Shown here: one piece after another, positions 51,610 to 59,844 of the stretch
Layout of the letters: each line of letters begins with the position of its first letter
Position numbering within the stretch: position 1 is the first letter of the stretch
Origin: Sunxiuqinia sp965372405
GTDB lineage: Bacteria > Bacteroidota > Bacteroidia > Bacteroidales > Prolixibacteraceae
DNA length: 64,000 nt
Direction of reading: 5' to 3'
NCBI GenBank assembly: GCA_965372405.1
Contig: CBDVCE010000004.1
Coordinates: 48,094 to 112,093 of the forward strand
Translations under genes and position numbers: made by a program
Notes under the pieces: generated by a model
What the model was told of the DNA's origin: nothing
The model's database searches: none
The model's input: the letters and a program-made list of their open reading frames with translations, nothing else

Positions 51610-54006
51610 TTATAATATGGTTTCCACCAATTCTGGTGGTTGAGCAATAATTGCCTTATCGTTATTTATCACAATTGGACGCTTAAGTAATCTTGGATTT
51701 TTTGATAAGATAATTACCCAGTCTTCATCTGAAATTGATTTGTCTTTGTATTCTTTTTTATAAAGATCCTCATGTGTTCTCACCAATTCAAATGGGCGCA
51801 AGCCAGTTTTGATCACGATTTCCCGAATTTCGTCAACACTGATACCTTCAGTCATGTAATTTTTAATTTCAACATTGTATCCGTTATCTCCTAAAAAGGA
51901 TAAACCAGTGCGGCTTTTTGAGCAGCGAGGATTGTGATATATTTTCATGCTTCCCTGATGTTTGGTTTTTATATATTGATGAAAGTCTTCCTGTGCCCTG
52001 AATCTAACGTCTGGCTTTCGGGTGTTGTATTGGTTTGTAAGTTCGTTATCCAGAATTCTGGACTTGCTGTTGTCTTTTAATTGAATCTTGAGCATTTGTT
52101 TCAGCTCATTTTTAATCTCATTATTATAGATTGGGCATGCAACTTCAATTCTTCTGTTTAAGTTCCGGGGCATCCAGTCTGCAGAGCCAATAAATATCTT
52201 TTCGTCACCATCATTTCCAAATAAGAAGATACGTGAATGTTCCAGATATTTATCGACGATACTTATGGCTTCAATATTTTTATGAACCGAATTAATTTGA
52301 GTGAGCATTCCGAAGATACCCCTTACTATTAGCTTAATTTTCACTCCGGATTCGGCAGCTTCATATAGTTTATCCATCATATCCGGGTCAATTAAGCTGT
52401 TCATTTTAAGAGTCATGAATGCTTTTCTTCCCGACTTCGCAATTTCGATTTCATTATCGATCATCTTTACAAAAAAGTCTCGGATATGAAATGGACTGAC
52501 AATGATGTGCTTGTATTCGTAGTTGCGGTAAGTTTGCTTGAAAAAGCTAAACAGTTTTGCCACCTCGTCGCTAATGTTTGGATCGGCTGTAAGAAGGCCA
52601 TCGTCTGCATAAACACGTGCAGTACCTTCATGAAAGTTCCCAGTCCCGACGTAGGCATAATTGCGATAAGTATCTTTTTCTTTACGTTTTATCCATGCCA
52701 GTTTGCTATGAATTTTTAATCCCGGAATTCCGTTAATCACATGTGCGCCTTCTTCTTGAAGTTTATTCGACCAGAAGATGTTGGCTTCTTCATCAAAGCG
52801 CGCTTGCAGCTCAATAACCACGGTAACTTTTTTCCCATTTCGAATGGCGTTCAATAATGCGTTCACCACTTTTGAGTTCTCAGCAACACGGTATATTGTT
52901 ATACCAATTTCCTGTACTTTAGGATCGATTGCAGCTTCGCGGAGCAAGTCAATAAAATGGCTGAAACTTTGATACGGATAATGCAGCATAATATCTTTCT
53001 GCCGCATTTTCTTTAGTATGCTTTCATTTGGTTTCAGGTCTTTGTGGCGAATGGGGGTTAGTCGATTATAGTAATGATGAGCTTCTCCAATTTCAGGAAA
53101 ATTCATAAAATCTTTATGGTTGTGGTATGTCCCACCTGGGACAAGGTTATCTTCTCCAAGCTTCATCTTTTTAGTAATAAAGTTGAAGAGGTTCTCATCA
53201 ATCTCCCGGTCATAAATTAGCCGAACCGGAGTACCTAATTTTCGCTTTTTCAAGCTGGCTTCCATCTGCTCAATAAAACTTTTAGAGATATCATCATCAA
53301 TATCTAATTGAGCATCCCGGGTAACTTTTATCGTGTAAGCCTCATACACATCATAGTTGAAAAGCGGGAAGATGTCAGGAAGGCAATACCGGATAATATC
53401 ATCAAGCAAAATGATATACTTCTTGCCATCTTTTTCGGGAAGAACAAAAAATCGGGAAAGCGATAAGCTGGGAACACGAATTAAGGCATAAGCGAATTTC
53501 TCAGGTTTGTTTTGTCTGCTTAGTTTAACAGCAAGGTAAACTGAACGATCCCTCAAATAAGGAAACTTCATGTTTTTGCCCAGCATAATTGGTACCAGGC
53601 TGGGAAGCACTTTGTCGTGAAAGTATTGTTTCACATGCATGCCTTGTTCATCGGTTAATTCTTTTTCATTGATGATGAACATGTTTTGGCTCGCCATTTC
53701 TTCAGTAATGTTCCTGAAATTCTGTTGCGATTTTTGTTGATGCTCAATCACAATCTCCATGATTCTTTCAAATAAATCAGTTGGATTGATGTCACCAATC
53801 AATTCTTCATCACTTCCAAAATCAACCATTCTACGCACCGAGGCAACCCTTACCCTGAAGAATTCATCCAGGTTATTTGAGAAAATACCAATAAAGCGAA
53901 GCCTTTCAAAAAGTGGCACATTTGGATCTTCAGCTTCTTGAAGAACCCTTTCGTTAAATGAAAGCCAGCTTATTTCCCGATTGATATAACGATTGATTTT
54001 ATTCAT
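51610..54006 (-). CDS. ppk1: Polyphosphate kinase 1 fused to a C-terminal ArsC/Spx-type domain
   Basis: A 798-residue protein. Residues 1-686 are PPK1, which makes inorganic polyphosphate from ATP: the N domain (INREISWLSFNERVLQEAED), the head and the two catalytic domains with KIHSKLAWI and YVGTGNFHEGTARVYAD carrying the autophosphorylated histidine region. Residues 687-798 are a complete ArsC-like domain (MKIYHNPRCSKSRTGLSFLG) with active-site Cys695 and RPIVINNDK near the end. The PPK1 part passes into it without a stop codon, and the junction (IKTKHQGSMKIYHN) lies exactly at the usual PPK1 end and the usual ArsC Met. PPK1 alone is about 690 residues, so this is an extra domain. Confidence 0.93.
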   Translation of the reverse strand: MNKINRYINREISWLSFNERVLQEAEDPNVPLFERLRFIGIFSNNLDEFFRVRVASVRRMVDFGSDEELIGDINPTDLFERIMEIVIEHQQKSQQNFRNITEEMASQNMFIINEKELTDEQGMHVKQYFHDKVLPSLVPIMLGKNMKFPYLRDRSVYLAVKLSRQNKPEKFAYALIRVPSLSLSRFFVLPEKDGKKYIILLDDIIRYCLPDIFPLFNYDVYEAYTIKVTRDAQLDIDDDISKSFIEQMEASLKKRKLGTPVRLIYDREIDENLFNFITKKMKLGEDNLVPGGTYHNHKDFMNFPEIGEAHHYYNRLTPIRHKDLKPNESILKKMRQKDIMLHYPYQSFSHFIDLLREAAIDPKVQEIGITIYRVAENSKVVNALLNAIRNGKKVTVVIELQARFDEEANIFWSNKLQEEGAHVINGIPGLKIHSKLAWIKRKEKDTYRNYAYVGTGNFHEGTARVYADDGLLTADPNISDEVAKLFSFFKQTYRNYEYKHIIVSPFHIRDFFVKMIDNEIEIAKSGRKAFMTLKMNSLIDPDMMDKLYEAAESGVKIKLIVRGIFGMLTQINSVHKNIEAISIVDKYLEHSRIFLFGNDGDEKIFIGSADWMPRNLNRRIEVACPIYNNEIKNELKQMLKIQLKDNSKSRILDNELTNQYNTRKPDVRFRAQEDFHQYIKTKHQGSMKIYHNPRCSKSRTGLSFLGDNGYNVEIKNYMTEGISVDEIREIVIKTGLRPFELVRTHEDLYKKEYKDKSISDEDWVIILSKNPRLLKRPIVINNDKAIIAQPPELVETIL

Positions 54007-54059
54007 GGAAATCTTTTTTAATGAAAGGCGATATGTTATAAATTGTTTATGAACTCATC

Positions 54060-54665
54060 TTATATTTTCAGTAAACTTTCTCCTTCTTCAATAAAGTTGT
54101 TTAAGCTATTCTCTTTTATAAAATTACGAAATGGAATTGGCTCTTTAGGTATTTGGTCATTTTCATTTAGTAAGAAAAAATCCCACCAGCCAACAGTATG
54201 CCATTGATTATTCTTGAAACCTATATTTTGGAATTCAGCACATTTTTTAAACCCAAAAGATTCGTGTAGTGCAATGCTGGCATTATTTGGTAAAGTAATA
54301 ACCGCCAGTAGATTTGCAAAACCCTGTGTTTTTAGAATGGAGAAAAGCACAGTATATAAAGCCAGGGCAATATTTTTACGTTGGAATTTAGCAGAAACAG
54401 AAACTTCTTTATTCCACCGATAAGCCGCCCTACTTCTATAGTCTGAGGCATAAGCATATCCTGCAATTTCCCCATTTATCTCACAAACCAGAAAAGGACA
54501 TTCCTCTAAAATATTGGCAATACGGCTGCTGAAATCTGAAACTGAGGGAACCAACTCTTCAAAAGTAATCGGACTTTCAAGAATATACGATTTGTAAATT
54601 TCAAGAATTCCAGAAGCATCAGCAGACTGAGCAATGCGTATTTTTACTTTTTTATTGACCACCAA
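54060..54665 (-). CDS. GNAT-family N-acetyltransferase, phosphinothricin-acetyltransferase-like
   Basis: A 201-residue acetyltransferase. IRIAQSADASGILEIYKSYI begins the GNAT fold, WNKEVSVSAKFQRKNIALAL holds the acetyl-CoA loop (RKNIA in place of R/QxxGxG/A), and ASIALHESFGFKKCAEF is motif B. The overall pattern is the Pat/YncA branch, whose members acetylate phosphinothricin, methionine sulfone or related amino acids. The last 40 residues are an extra segment. It overlaps prfB by 14 bases on the same strand. Confidence 0.9.
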   Translation of the reverse strand: MVVNKKVKIRIAQSADASGILEIYKSYILESPITFEELVPSVSDFSSRIANILEECPFLVCEINGEIAGYAYASDYRSRAAYRWNKEVSVSAKFQRKNIALALYTVLFSILKTQGFANLLAVITLPNNASIALHESFGFKKCAEFQNIGFKNNQWHTVGWWDFFLLNENDQIPKEPIPFRNFIKENSLNNFIEEGESLLKI

Positions 54666-55741
54666 ATTGCATTAAATAAGCTTTAATAAATCCATCAATT
54701 TCACCATCCAGAACCGCTTGCACATTCCCGGTTTCATAGCTGGTGCGTACATCTTTCACCATTTTATAGGGTTGTAGCACATACGAACGGATTTGCGACC
54801 CCCATTCTATCTTTTTCTTTTGCGATTCAATTTGCGTTTCCGCTTCACGGCGTTTGCGAAGCTCCAGCTCATAAAGTTGAGATTTCAGCAAACGCATGGC
54901 ATTTTCTTTATTCCCAAGCTGAGAACGGCTTTCAGTATTTACAATAACGATTCCGGTAGGTTCGTGACGAAGGCGAACTGCGGTTTCTACTTTATTTACA
55001 TTCTGCCCTCCAGCACCACCAGATCGGAATGTGTCCCAGCTGATGTCTGACTGATTAATTTCAATTTCTATTGAGTCATCAACAAGTGGTGCAACAAAAA
55101 CAGATGTGAATGAAGTCATTCGTTTATTCTGAGCATTAAAAGGCGAAAGGCGCACCAGGCGGTGTACTCCATTTTCGCCTTTTAAGTAGCCATAAGCAAA
55201 CTCACCATCAAATTCAATGGTGCAGCTTTTAATACCTACCTCATCGCCAGCATTTGATTCGGCTATTTTTACTTTGTACCCTTCTTTTTCTCCCCAGCGC
55301 AAGTACATTCGCATCAACATTTCTGCCCAATCGTTACTCTCGGTACCGCCGGCTCCTGCATTAATTCGTAAAATTGCGCCAAGCCGATCTTCTTTCTTCC
55401 GAAGCATATTTTTGGCTTCAAGCTCTTCAACCAATACCATTGATTGATCGTATTGTTCCATAACATCTTCTTCGCTGGCTTCATCAGCTTCAAAAAACTC
55501 GAATAGCACAGAAAGATCTTCAATTGATTGATCTACTTTGTTATAACCGTCGGTCCAAGCTTTAATCGAGCGGATATTTCGCATCTGCTCTTCCGCTTCT
55601 TTGGGCTTATTCCAGAATTCGGGGTCTTGGGTTTTTAGTTCTTCTTCTTGTAACTGAATTACTTTTGCATCGTAGTCAAAGATGCCTCCTCAGCGCATCC
55701 CGGCGCTCAGCAAGCTCTCGGAGCTGCTCTTTATGTATCAT
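54652..55741 (-). CDS. prfB: Peptide chain release factor 2, with programmed +1 frameshift
   Basis: A 362-residue release factor that recognises UGA and UAA. The gene is in two frames. Translation starts at ATG 55741 (MIHKEQLRELAERR), runs for 21 codons to CTT and meets an in-frame TGA (55678-55676). A +1 shift at CTT-T then enters the long frame starting with GAC at 55677. The shift site has the classical AGGAGG upstream. The long frame carries the RF2 tripeptide SPF (RLVRLSPFNAQNKR) and the catalytic GGQ (RSGGAGGQNVNKVE). The apparent start at 55584 lies well inside the protein and is not real. Confidence 0.96.
55675..55690 (-). promoter_or_regulatory. RF2 autoregulatory frameshift site
   Basis: AGGAGG-CAT-CTT-TGA-C on the minus strand: a Shine-Dalgarno-like hexamer (55690-55685), three bases, the slippery CTT and the UGA stop followed by C. 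Low RF2 lets the ribosome slip +1 and complete the protein. Confidence 0.95.
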
Positions 55742-55763
55742 AGTGGTGATTTTTAGTTGAAGA

Positions 55764-55794
55764 CAAATGTAAAAAATCAGCAGCGATTATTCAA
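55764..55794 (-). promoter_or_regulatory. Promoter of prfB
   Basis: TTG (55794-55792), a 20-base spacer and TACATTTG (55771-55764) on the minus strand. The -7 box is 22 bp before the ATG at 55741 and supports that start. Confidence 0.55.
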
Positions 55795-55839
55795 CCAATA
55801 GCTAAAACAAAAAAGGTAGTCTGGAAAGTAGCAATTAAC

Positions 55840-55888
55840 ATTTCAACGACTTTTCCCCTTTAATTCCCTAAAGGGAAGCCGTTGAAAT
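55840..55888. repeat. Hairpin repeat upstream of prfB
   Basis: ATTTCAACG (55840-55848) and CGTTGAAAT (55880-55888) bracket an inner palindrome TTCCC-TAAA-GGGAA (55864-55876, approximately). The following GCCCTTTAGG continues the same word family. It is non-coding. Confidence 0.55.
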
Positions 55889-56275
55889 TCAGATGCCCTT
55901 TAGGTAGGGGTAAAACGGAATTTCATTGGGTGAAATATTAATTATCTTTTCAGATACTCTCGTTTAATAACCTGAGTTCGATTAATAATATGTACACAGA
56001 AATTCATAAGTGCTTAAGATTTGGTTTAATAAAATATGAAGTAATAACGGGTTATTTTGAAGATTTTTTAAGCCAAAGATTGGGTGCTTTTGGATTTTCC
56101 ACACCGGGCAACAACATTGAACACAGGAAACACAAAGAATGATTTTACAGTAAATGATTTAGACAAAATTTAGTTTATTAAAATGAAGGTTGAATATACT
56201 AAGCTCCTAACAAGGGATTTGTAATCTTCACCTTCCCCTCGTTTCCGAACTTAAATCCGCACCCTTGGCGCTAAT

Positions 56276-56412
56276 AAATTGCGTAAGCAATTTGGACATA
56301 GCCCTAGACTATGCTAATGTACTTTGCGCTGAAGGCGCTAAAGCAATAGCATCGGGCAACGCCCGATGGTTGAATTCGAAGGATTCATTATAGCCCTGAA
56401 AGGGCGTTAGCA
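56276..56412. repeat. Cluster of extragenic palindromes (region B)
   Basis: A series of hairpins: AAATTGC-GTAA-GCAATTT (56276-56293), GCGC-TGAAG-GCGC, CATCGGGC-AAC-GCCCGATG (56350-56368) and GCCC-TGAAA-GGGC (56393-56405). GACTATGCTAATGTAC (56307-56322) is an exact inverted copy of 41550-41565. Members of one dispersed repeat family; no transposase nearby. Confidence 0.65.
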
Positions 56413-56599
56413 AAATGACTGGGTTCATTCATGGAATTAATTTGACTCATCAATCATGAAATAAGCACCTACCGTCAAGATGATTGATTATATTTGAGAA
56501 TAGACAACTTATTCATACTCCTACATAAATAAAAATAACCTGGTTGTGATTTTCTGTAAGTCTTTTTCGACTAAAAAACCAAAACAATAAAAATCAAAA

Positions 56600-57091
56600 A
56601 TGATTGACGAGATCTTAACCGATAAATTCTTGGAACTAGTTGAAGAAAACAAGAAGTTGATTTATAAAGTTAGTCACATGTTCTGTGATATAGATGAAGA
56701 TAGGAGTGATGTTTTCCAGGAAATCATTTCAAACCTTTGGACAGCACATCCAAATTTCAAAAATCAATCTAAGGTAAGCACATGGATTTACAGGATAGCG
56801 ATAAACACAGCTGTCTCCTGGGTTAGGGATCATAAAAAAGCAAACAATCACATTCAATATACAAACGTGATACCTCAAATACCGGATGATCCAATATCAA
56901 AAGAATTGCATGAACATCTTTATAATGCGATAGGTAATCTGGGGAAATTGGACAAAGCCTTAATACTTCTACAACTTGAAGGTTACTCGTACGATGAAAT
57001 CTCTGAAATTATTGGTTTAACCAAAACAAATGTTGCAACAAAAATTAATAGGGTTAAGCTCAAACTTAAAAATCATTTATCAAACAACTAA
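56600..57091 (+). CDS. RNA polymerase sigma factor, ECF type
   Basis: A 163-residue sigma-70 family protein with only regions 2 and 4. Region 2 is LVEENKKLIYKVSHMFCDID, DVFQEIISNLWTAHPNF and KVSTWIYRIAINTAVSWVRD; region 4 is KLDKALILLQLEGYSYDEIS then EIIGLTKTNVATKINRVKLK. This is the ECF layout. It is followed after 11 bp by a membrane protein that may be its regulator. It directs transcription from unknown promoters. Confidence 0.92.
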   Translation: MIDEILTDKFLELVEENKKLIYKVSHMFCDIDEDRSDVFQEIISNLWTAHPNFKNQSKVSTWIYRIAINTAVSWVRDHKKANNHIQYTNVIPQIPDDPISKELHEHLYNAIGNLGKLDKALILLQLEGYSYDEISEIIGLTKTNVATKINRVKLKLKNHLSNN

Positions 57092-57102
57092 ATCAAAGAA
57101 TC

Positions 57103-57696
57103 ATGGAATACGAAGAATTAAAAAATATATGGGAGCAATACGATCAAAAACTAAACAACTTAGAAAAACTAAATAAAAAGATGATTACAGAAATACTCAC
57201 AAAAAAGCCTCAGAGAAAATTGAATCGATTATTATTTCAAAATATCTATGGTATGCTAATAGCACCAATTGTTTTATCTGTGGTATTGCATCCTTACTTT
57301 CAACAAGAAAATTTTGATGTGAAATTCATTATTGGATGTGGATTCTTAGCAACTGCTATCTCAACCATCATTTATATCTATTATAAAGGGTATATTTCTT
57401 TACGGAAGATAAATTTACAAAATGATTCAGTAATGGAATCCGTGCAAAAAGTGAATGACTTTAAAAACACTTTATATGGCAAAATGAAATTCATTCACAT
57501 AATGTCTCTGTTCTTATTTGTTGGGATTATATTGATTATCTGGAATGGGCTTCATTTCGATACAAAAACAATTTTGGGTATCACAGGTATAGTTTTATTT
57601 AATGTTTTCTGGACCAATAAAAAATCAAAAATCCACTCCAATAAAATTGAACAGATGAAAGAAGATATTTTAGAGCTTGAAGATTATAAAGAATAA
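57103..57696 (+). CDS. Membrane protein of unknown function, possible partner of the ECF sigma factor
   Basis: A 197-residue protein. The first 50 residues are charged and helical (YEELKNIWEQYDQKLNNLEK, then KLNKKMITEI), followed by four hydrophobic helices in two pairs (near residues 48-65 and 77-92, then 131-147 and 155-170), and a charged C-terminal tail. An N-terminal cytoplasmic helix before membrane helices is what anti-sigma factors of this arrangement often show, but no known anti-sigma domain is visible. It follows the sigma-factor gene by 11 bp. Confidence 0.75.
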   Translation: MEYEELKNIWEQYDQKLNNLEKLNKKMITEILTKKPQRKLNRLLFQNIYGMLIAPIVLSVVLHPYFQQENFDVKFIIGCGFLATAISTIIYIYYKGYISLRKINLQNDSVMESVQKVNDFKNTLYGKMKFIHIMSLFLFVGIILIIWNGLHFDTKTILGITGIVLFNVFWTNKKSKIHSNKIEQMKEDILELEDYKE

Positions 57697-57805
57697 TCTG
57701 TGACCCTTTATGAGGTAACATGTTTCAAAAACCTTAATTAATTCCAGCCTTATCATTATCAAAGTTTAAACATTCACCGGTTATGTACCCAAAAATCGAC
57801 CTCAA

Positions 57806-57837
57806 TTGGGTGAAAGCAACTCAAATTTATAACTTTG
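57806..57837 (+). promoter_or_regulatory. Promoter of dapL
   Basis: TTGG (57806-57809), a 20-base spacer and TAACTTTG (57830-57837) match the -33/-7 consensus. The -7 box lies 56 bp before the ATG at 57894. Confidence 0.6.
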
Positions 57838-57893
57838 TCGCCCTCTAAAGTGACAGACTTAAAGAAAAGACACATATAAAAACACAAATTGAT

Positions 57894-59123
57894 ATGGCAT
57901 TAATTAACGAACATTATTTGAAACTGCAGGCGGGATACTTATTCCCGGAGATTGGTAGACGCGTCAATGAATTTATTGCAGCCAACCCTGATAAGAACGT
58001 CATTAAAATGGGAATTGGTGACGTAACCCAACCTTTAGTTCCTACTGTTTTAAAGGCATTCCATGAAGGTGTAGATGAGCAAGGAACTGCAGAAAGCTTT
58101 AAAGGTTATGGTCCTGAGCAAGGTTATGAATTCCTGCGCAAAGCAATTGCAGAGAACTCATACCAAGCCAATGGAATTGACATTCCTGCAGATGACATTA
58201 TCGTTTCAGATGGTTCAAAATGTGATACCGGAAACATTCAGGAAATATTTGGTGCTGATAATAAGATTGCCATTTGCGACCCGGTTTACCCAGTATATTC
58301 TGACACAACAGTTATGTCAGGTAAAACTGGCGTATGTAAAGAAAATGGTTATTACGATGGTATCATTTACATGCCTTGTACTGAAGAAAACGGATTTACT
58401 CCTGATCTTCCAACAGAGCGTCCTGATCTGATTTTCCTTTGCTACCCAAACAATCCAACAGGAACGGTTGCCAGCAAAGAAGAATTAACAAAATGGGTTG
58501 AATACGCAAAAGAGAACAAAAGCATTATTTTATATGATGCAGCTTACGAAGCATTTATTACTGAAGATGGCATTCCTCGTTCAATCTATGAAATTGAAGG
58601 CGCTAAAGAAGTAGCAATTGAGTTCCGTAGTTTCTCAAAAACTGCAGGTTTCACCGGAACACGTTGTGCTTTTACCGTTATTCCTGAAGAAGTAAAAGCT
58701 TACGATAGTGAAGGCAATGCACATTCGGTTAAAAAACTTTGGATGCGTCGTCAATCAACAAAATTCAATGGTGTTTCTTATCCAGTACAAAAGGCTGCTG
58801 CTGCTATTTATACCCCTGAAGGTAAAAAAGAGGTTGAAGAAGTGATTGCATACTATCTGGCAAATGCCAAAATCATGCGCGAAAGCCTTGCCGAAATCGG
58901 TTACACAGTTTATGGCGGAGTAAATGCTCCATACGTTTGGGTAAAAACCAAAGATGATATGAGCTCATGGGATTTCTTCGATAAAGTGCTGAATGAAACC
59001 AATATTGTTGGAACTCCGGGTTCAGGGTTTGGTCCGGCAGGAGAAGGTTATTTCCGCTTTTCTGCTTTTGCTGGTCGCGAAAACGTGATTGATGCAATGG
59101 AAAGAATCAAGAACTTGAGCTAG
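57894..59123 (+). CDS. dapL: LL-diaminopimelate aminotransferase
   Basis: A 409-residue PLP-dependent aminotransferase that converts tetrahydrodipicolinate directly to LL-diaminopimelate, bypassing the acyl-blocked steps of lysine synthesis. LQAGYLFPEIGRRVNEFI, KMGIGDVTQPLVP, SDGSKCDTGNIQEIFG and the PLP lysine in EFRSFSKTAGFTGTRCAF are typical of DapL, whose distinctive SDGAKCD-like loop is present here with Ser in place of Ala. The product needs an epimerase; the DapF-like protein at 41.7 kb lacks the expected cysteines. It is a single-gene unit with its own promoter and terminator. Confidence 0.96.
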   Translation: MALINEHYLKLQAGYLFPEIGRRVNEFIAANPDKNVIKMGIGDVTQPLVPTVLKAFHEGVDEQGTAESFKGYGPEQGYEFLRKAIAENSYQANGIDIPADDIIVSDGSKCDTGNIQEIFGADNKIAICDPVYPVYSDTTVMSGKTGVCKENGYYDGIIYMPCTEENGFTPDLPTERPDLIFLCYPNNPTGTVASKEELTKWVEYAKENKSIILYDAAYEAFITEDGIPRSIYEIEGAKEVAIEFRSFSKTAGFTGTRCAFTVIPEEVKAYDSEGNAHSVKKLWMRRQSTKFNGVSYPVQKAAAAIYTPEGKKEVEEVIAYYLANAKIMRESLAEIGYTVYGGVNAPYVWVKTKDDMSSWDFFDKVLNETNIVGTPGSGFGPAGEGYFRFSAFAGRENVIDAMERIKNLS

Positions 59124-59150
59124 TCTAGTCGAAAATATATTGTTACATTT

Positions 59151-59189
59151 AAAGATGTCATCCCTAAACAAAGGATGACATCTTTTTTT
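59151..59189 (+). terminator. Terminator of dapL
   Basis: A perfect 13-bp stem AAAGATGTCATCC / GGATGACATCTTT with a nine-base loop runs into seven T. Confidence 0.85.
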
Positions 59190-59361
59190 CATATTCCTTT
59201 CACCCTAAGAATATTCCTCTCCCCTCCGTGATACTTTTGTGATAAAAATTTTATGTATTCTTTATCTTATTTGATGAACCAATCTTTTCAGAGGGCGTTT
59301 TAACAAATACCACATTTTACCTTTCATCACTTTGCATAAGTCAAAAACTAAAAATGACGAT

Positions 59362-59844
59362 ATGAAAAAGTGGTTACTAATATTCTTTCTTTTTGCAGGG
59401 ATACAACTTTCTGCTCAACTACCCAATATTGAGTTAAAAGACCTCAATGGGAAATATGTACAGCTAAATGATCTTCAAGGTGAAAAGCTGACAATCATTG
59501 ATTTTTGGGCAACCTGGTGTAAACCTTGCCTGGCAGCAATTCCTAAAATCAGTAAGTTATCTCATGAGTTTATCAATGATGGAGTTGTATTCTGGGGAAT
59601 TAATATTGATAGTCCCAGAAACCAAGCCAAAGTAAAGCCTTTTGTTAGGTCGCTAAACATCAGTTATCCTGTATTTCTGGATGGCGATCAGGAACTAATG
59701 ACGGATCTAAATGTTAGCGCCATGCCAACTTTATTGATTCTGGATTCCAAGGGAAAAGTCAGATACTTCCACGAAGGGTTCCAGCCAGGTGATGAAGATG
59801 TGATTCGGGAAAAAATACAAAACCTCCTTACCAAACTGAAATGA
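59362..59844 (+). CDS. TlpA/ResA-like periplasmic thioredoxin
   Basis: A 160-residue exported thioredoxin-fold protein. A signal peptide (MKKWLLIFFLFAGIQLSAQ) precedes the AhpC/TSA-Redoxin domain: LTIIDFWATWCKPCLAAIPK with a CKPC active site, and the cis-proline region SAMPTLLILD. It reduces or isomerises disulfides in the periplasm. The start at 59362 is chosen because the upstream in-frame Met does not begin a signal peptide. Its stop overlaps the start of the next gene (ATGA), coupling the two. Confidence 0.92.
   Translation: MKKWLLIFFLFAGIQLSAQLPNIELKDLNGKYVQLNDLQGEKLTIIDFWATWCKPCLAAIPKISKLSHEFINDGVVFWGINIDSPRNQAKVKPFVRSLNISYPVFLDGDQELMTDLNVSAMPTLLILDSKGKVRYFHEGFQPGDEDVIREKIQNLLTKLK

Larger units (their letters stand above)
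55795..56599. other. Repeat-rich intergenic region without genes
   Basis: About 800 bases hold no protein or RNA gene that I can recognise. The region contains the two hairpin clusters listed separately and otherwise AT-rich unique sequence. It separates the prfB cluster (minus strand) from the sigma-factor unit (plus strand). Confidence 0.6.

Noticed and set aside
54652..55584. prfB starting at ATG 55584
   Set aside because: The protein would lack its N-terminal domain. The classical frameshift site and first 21 codons lie upstream.
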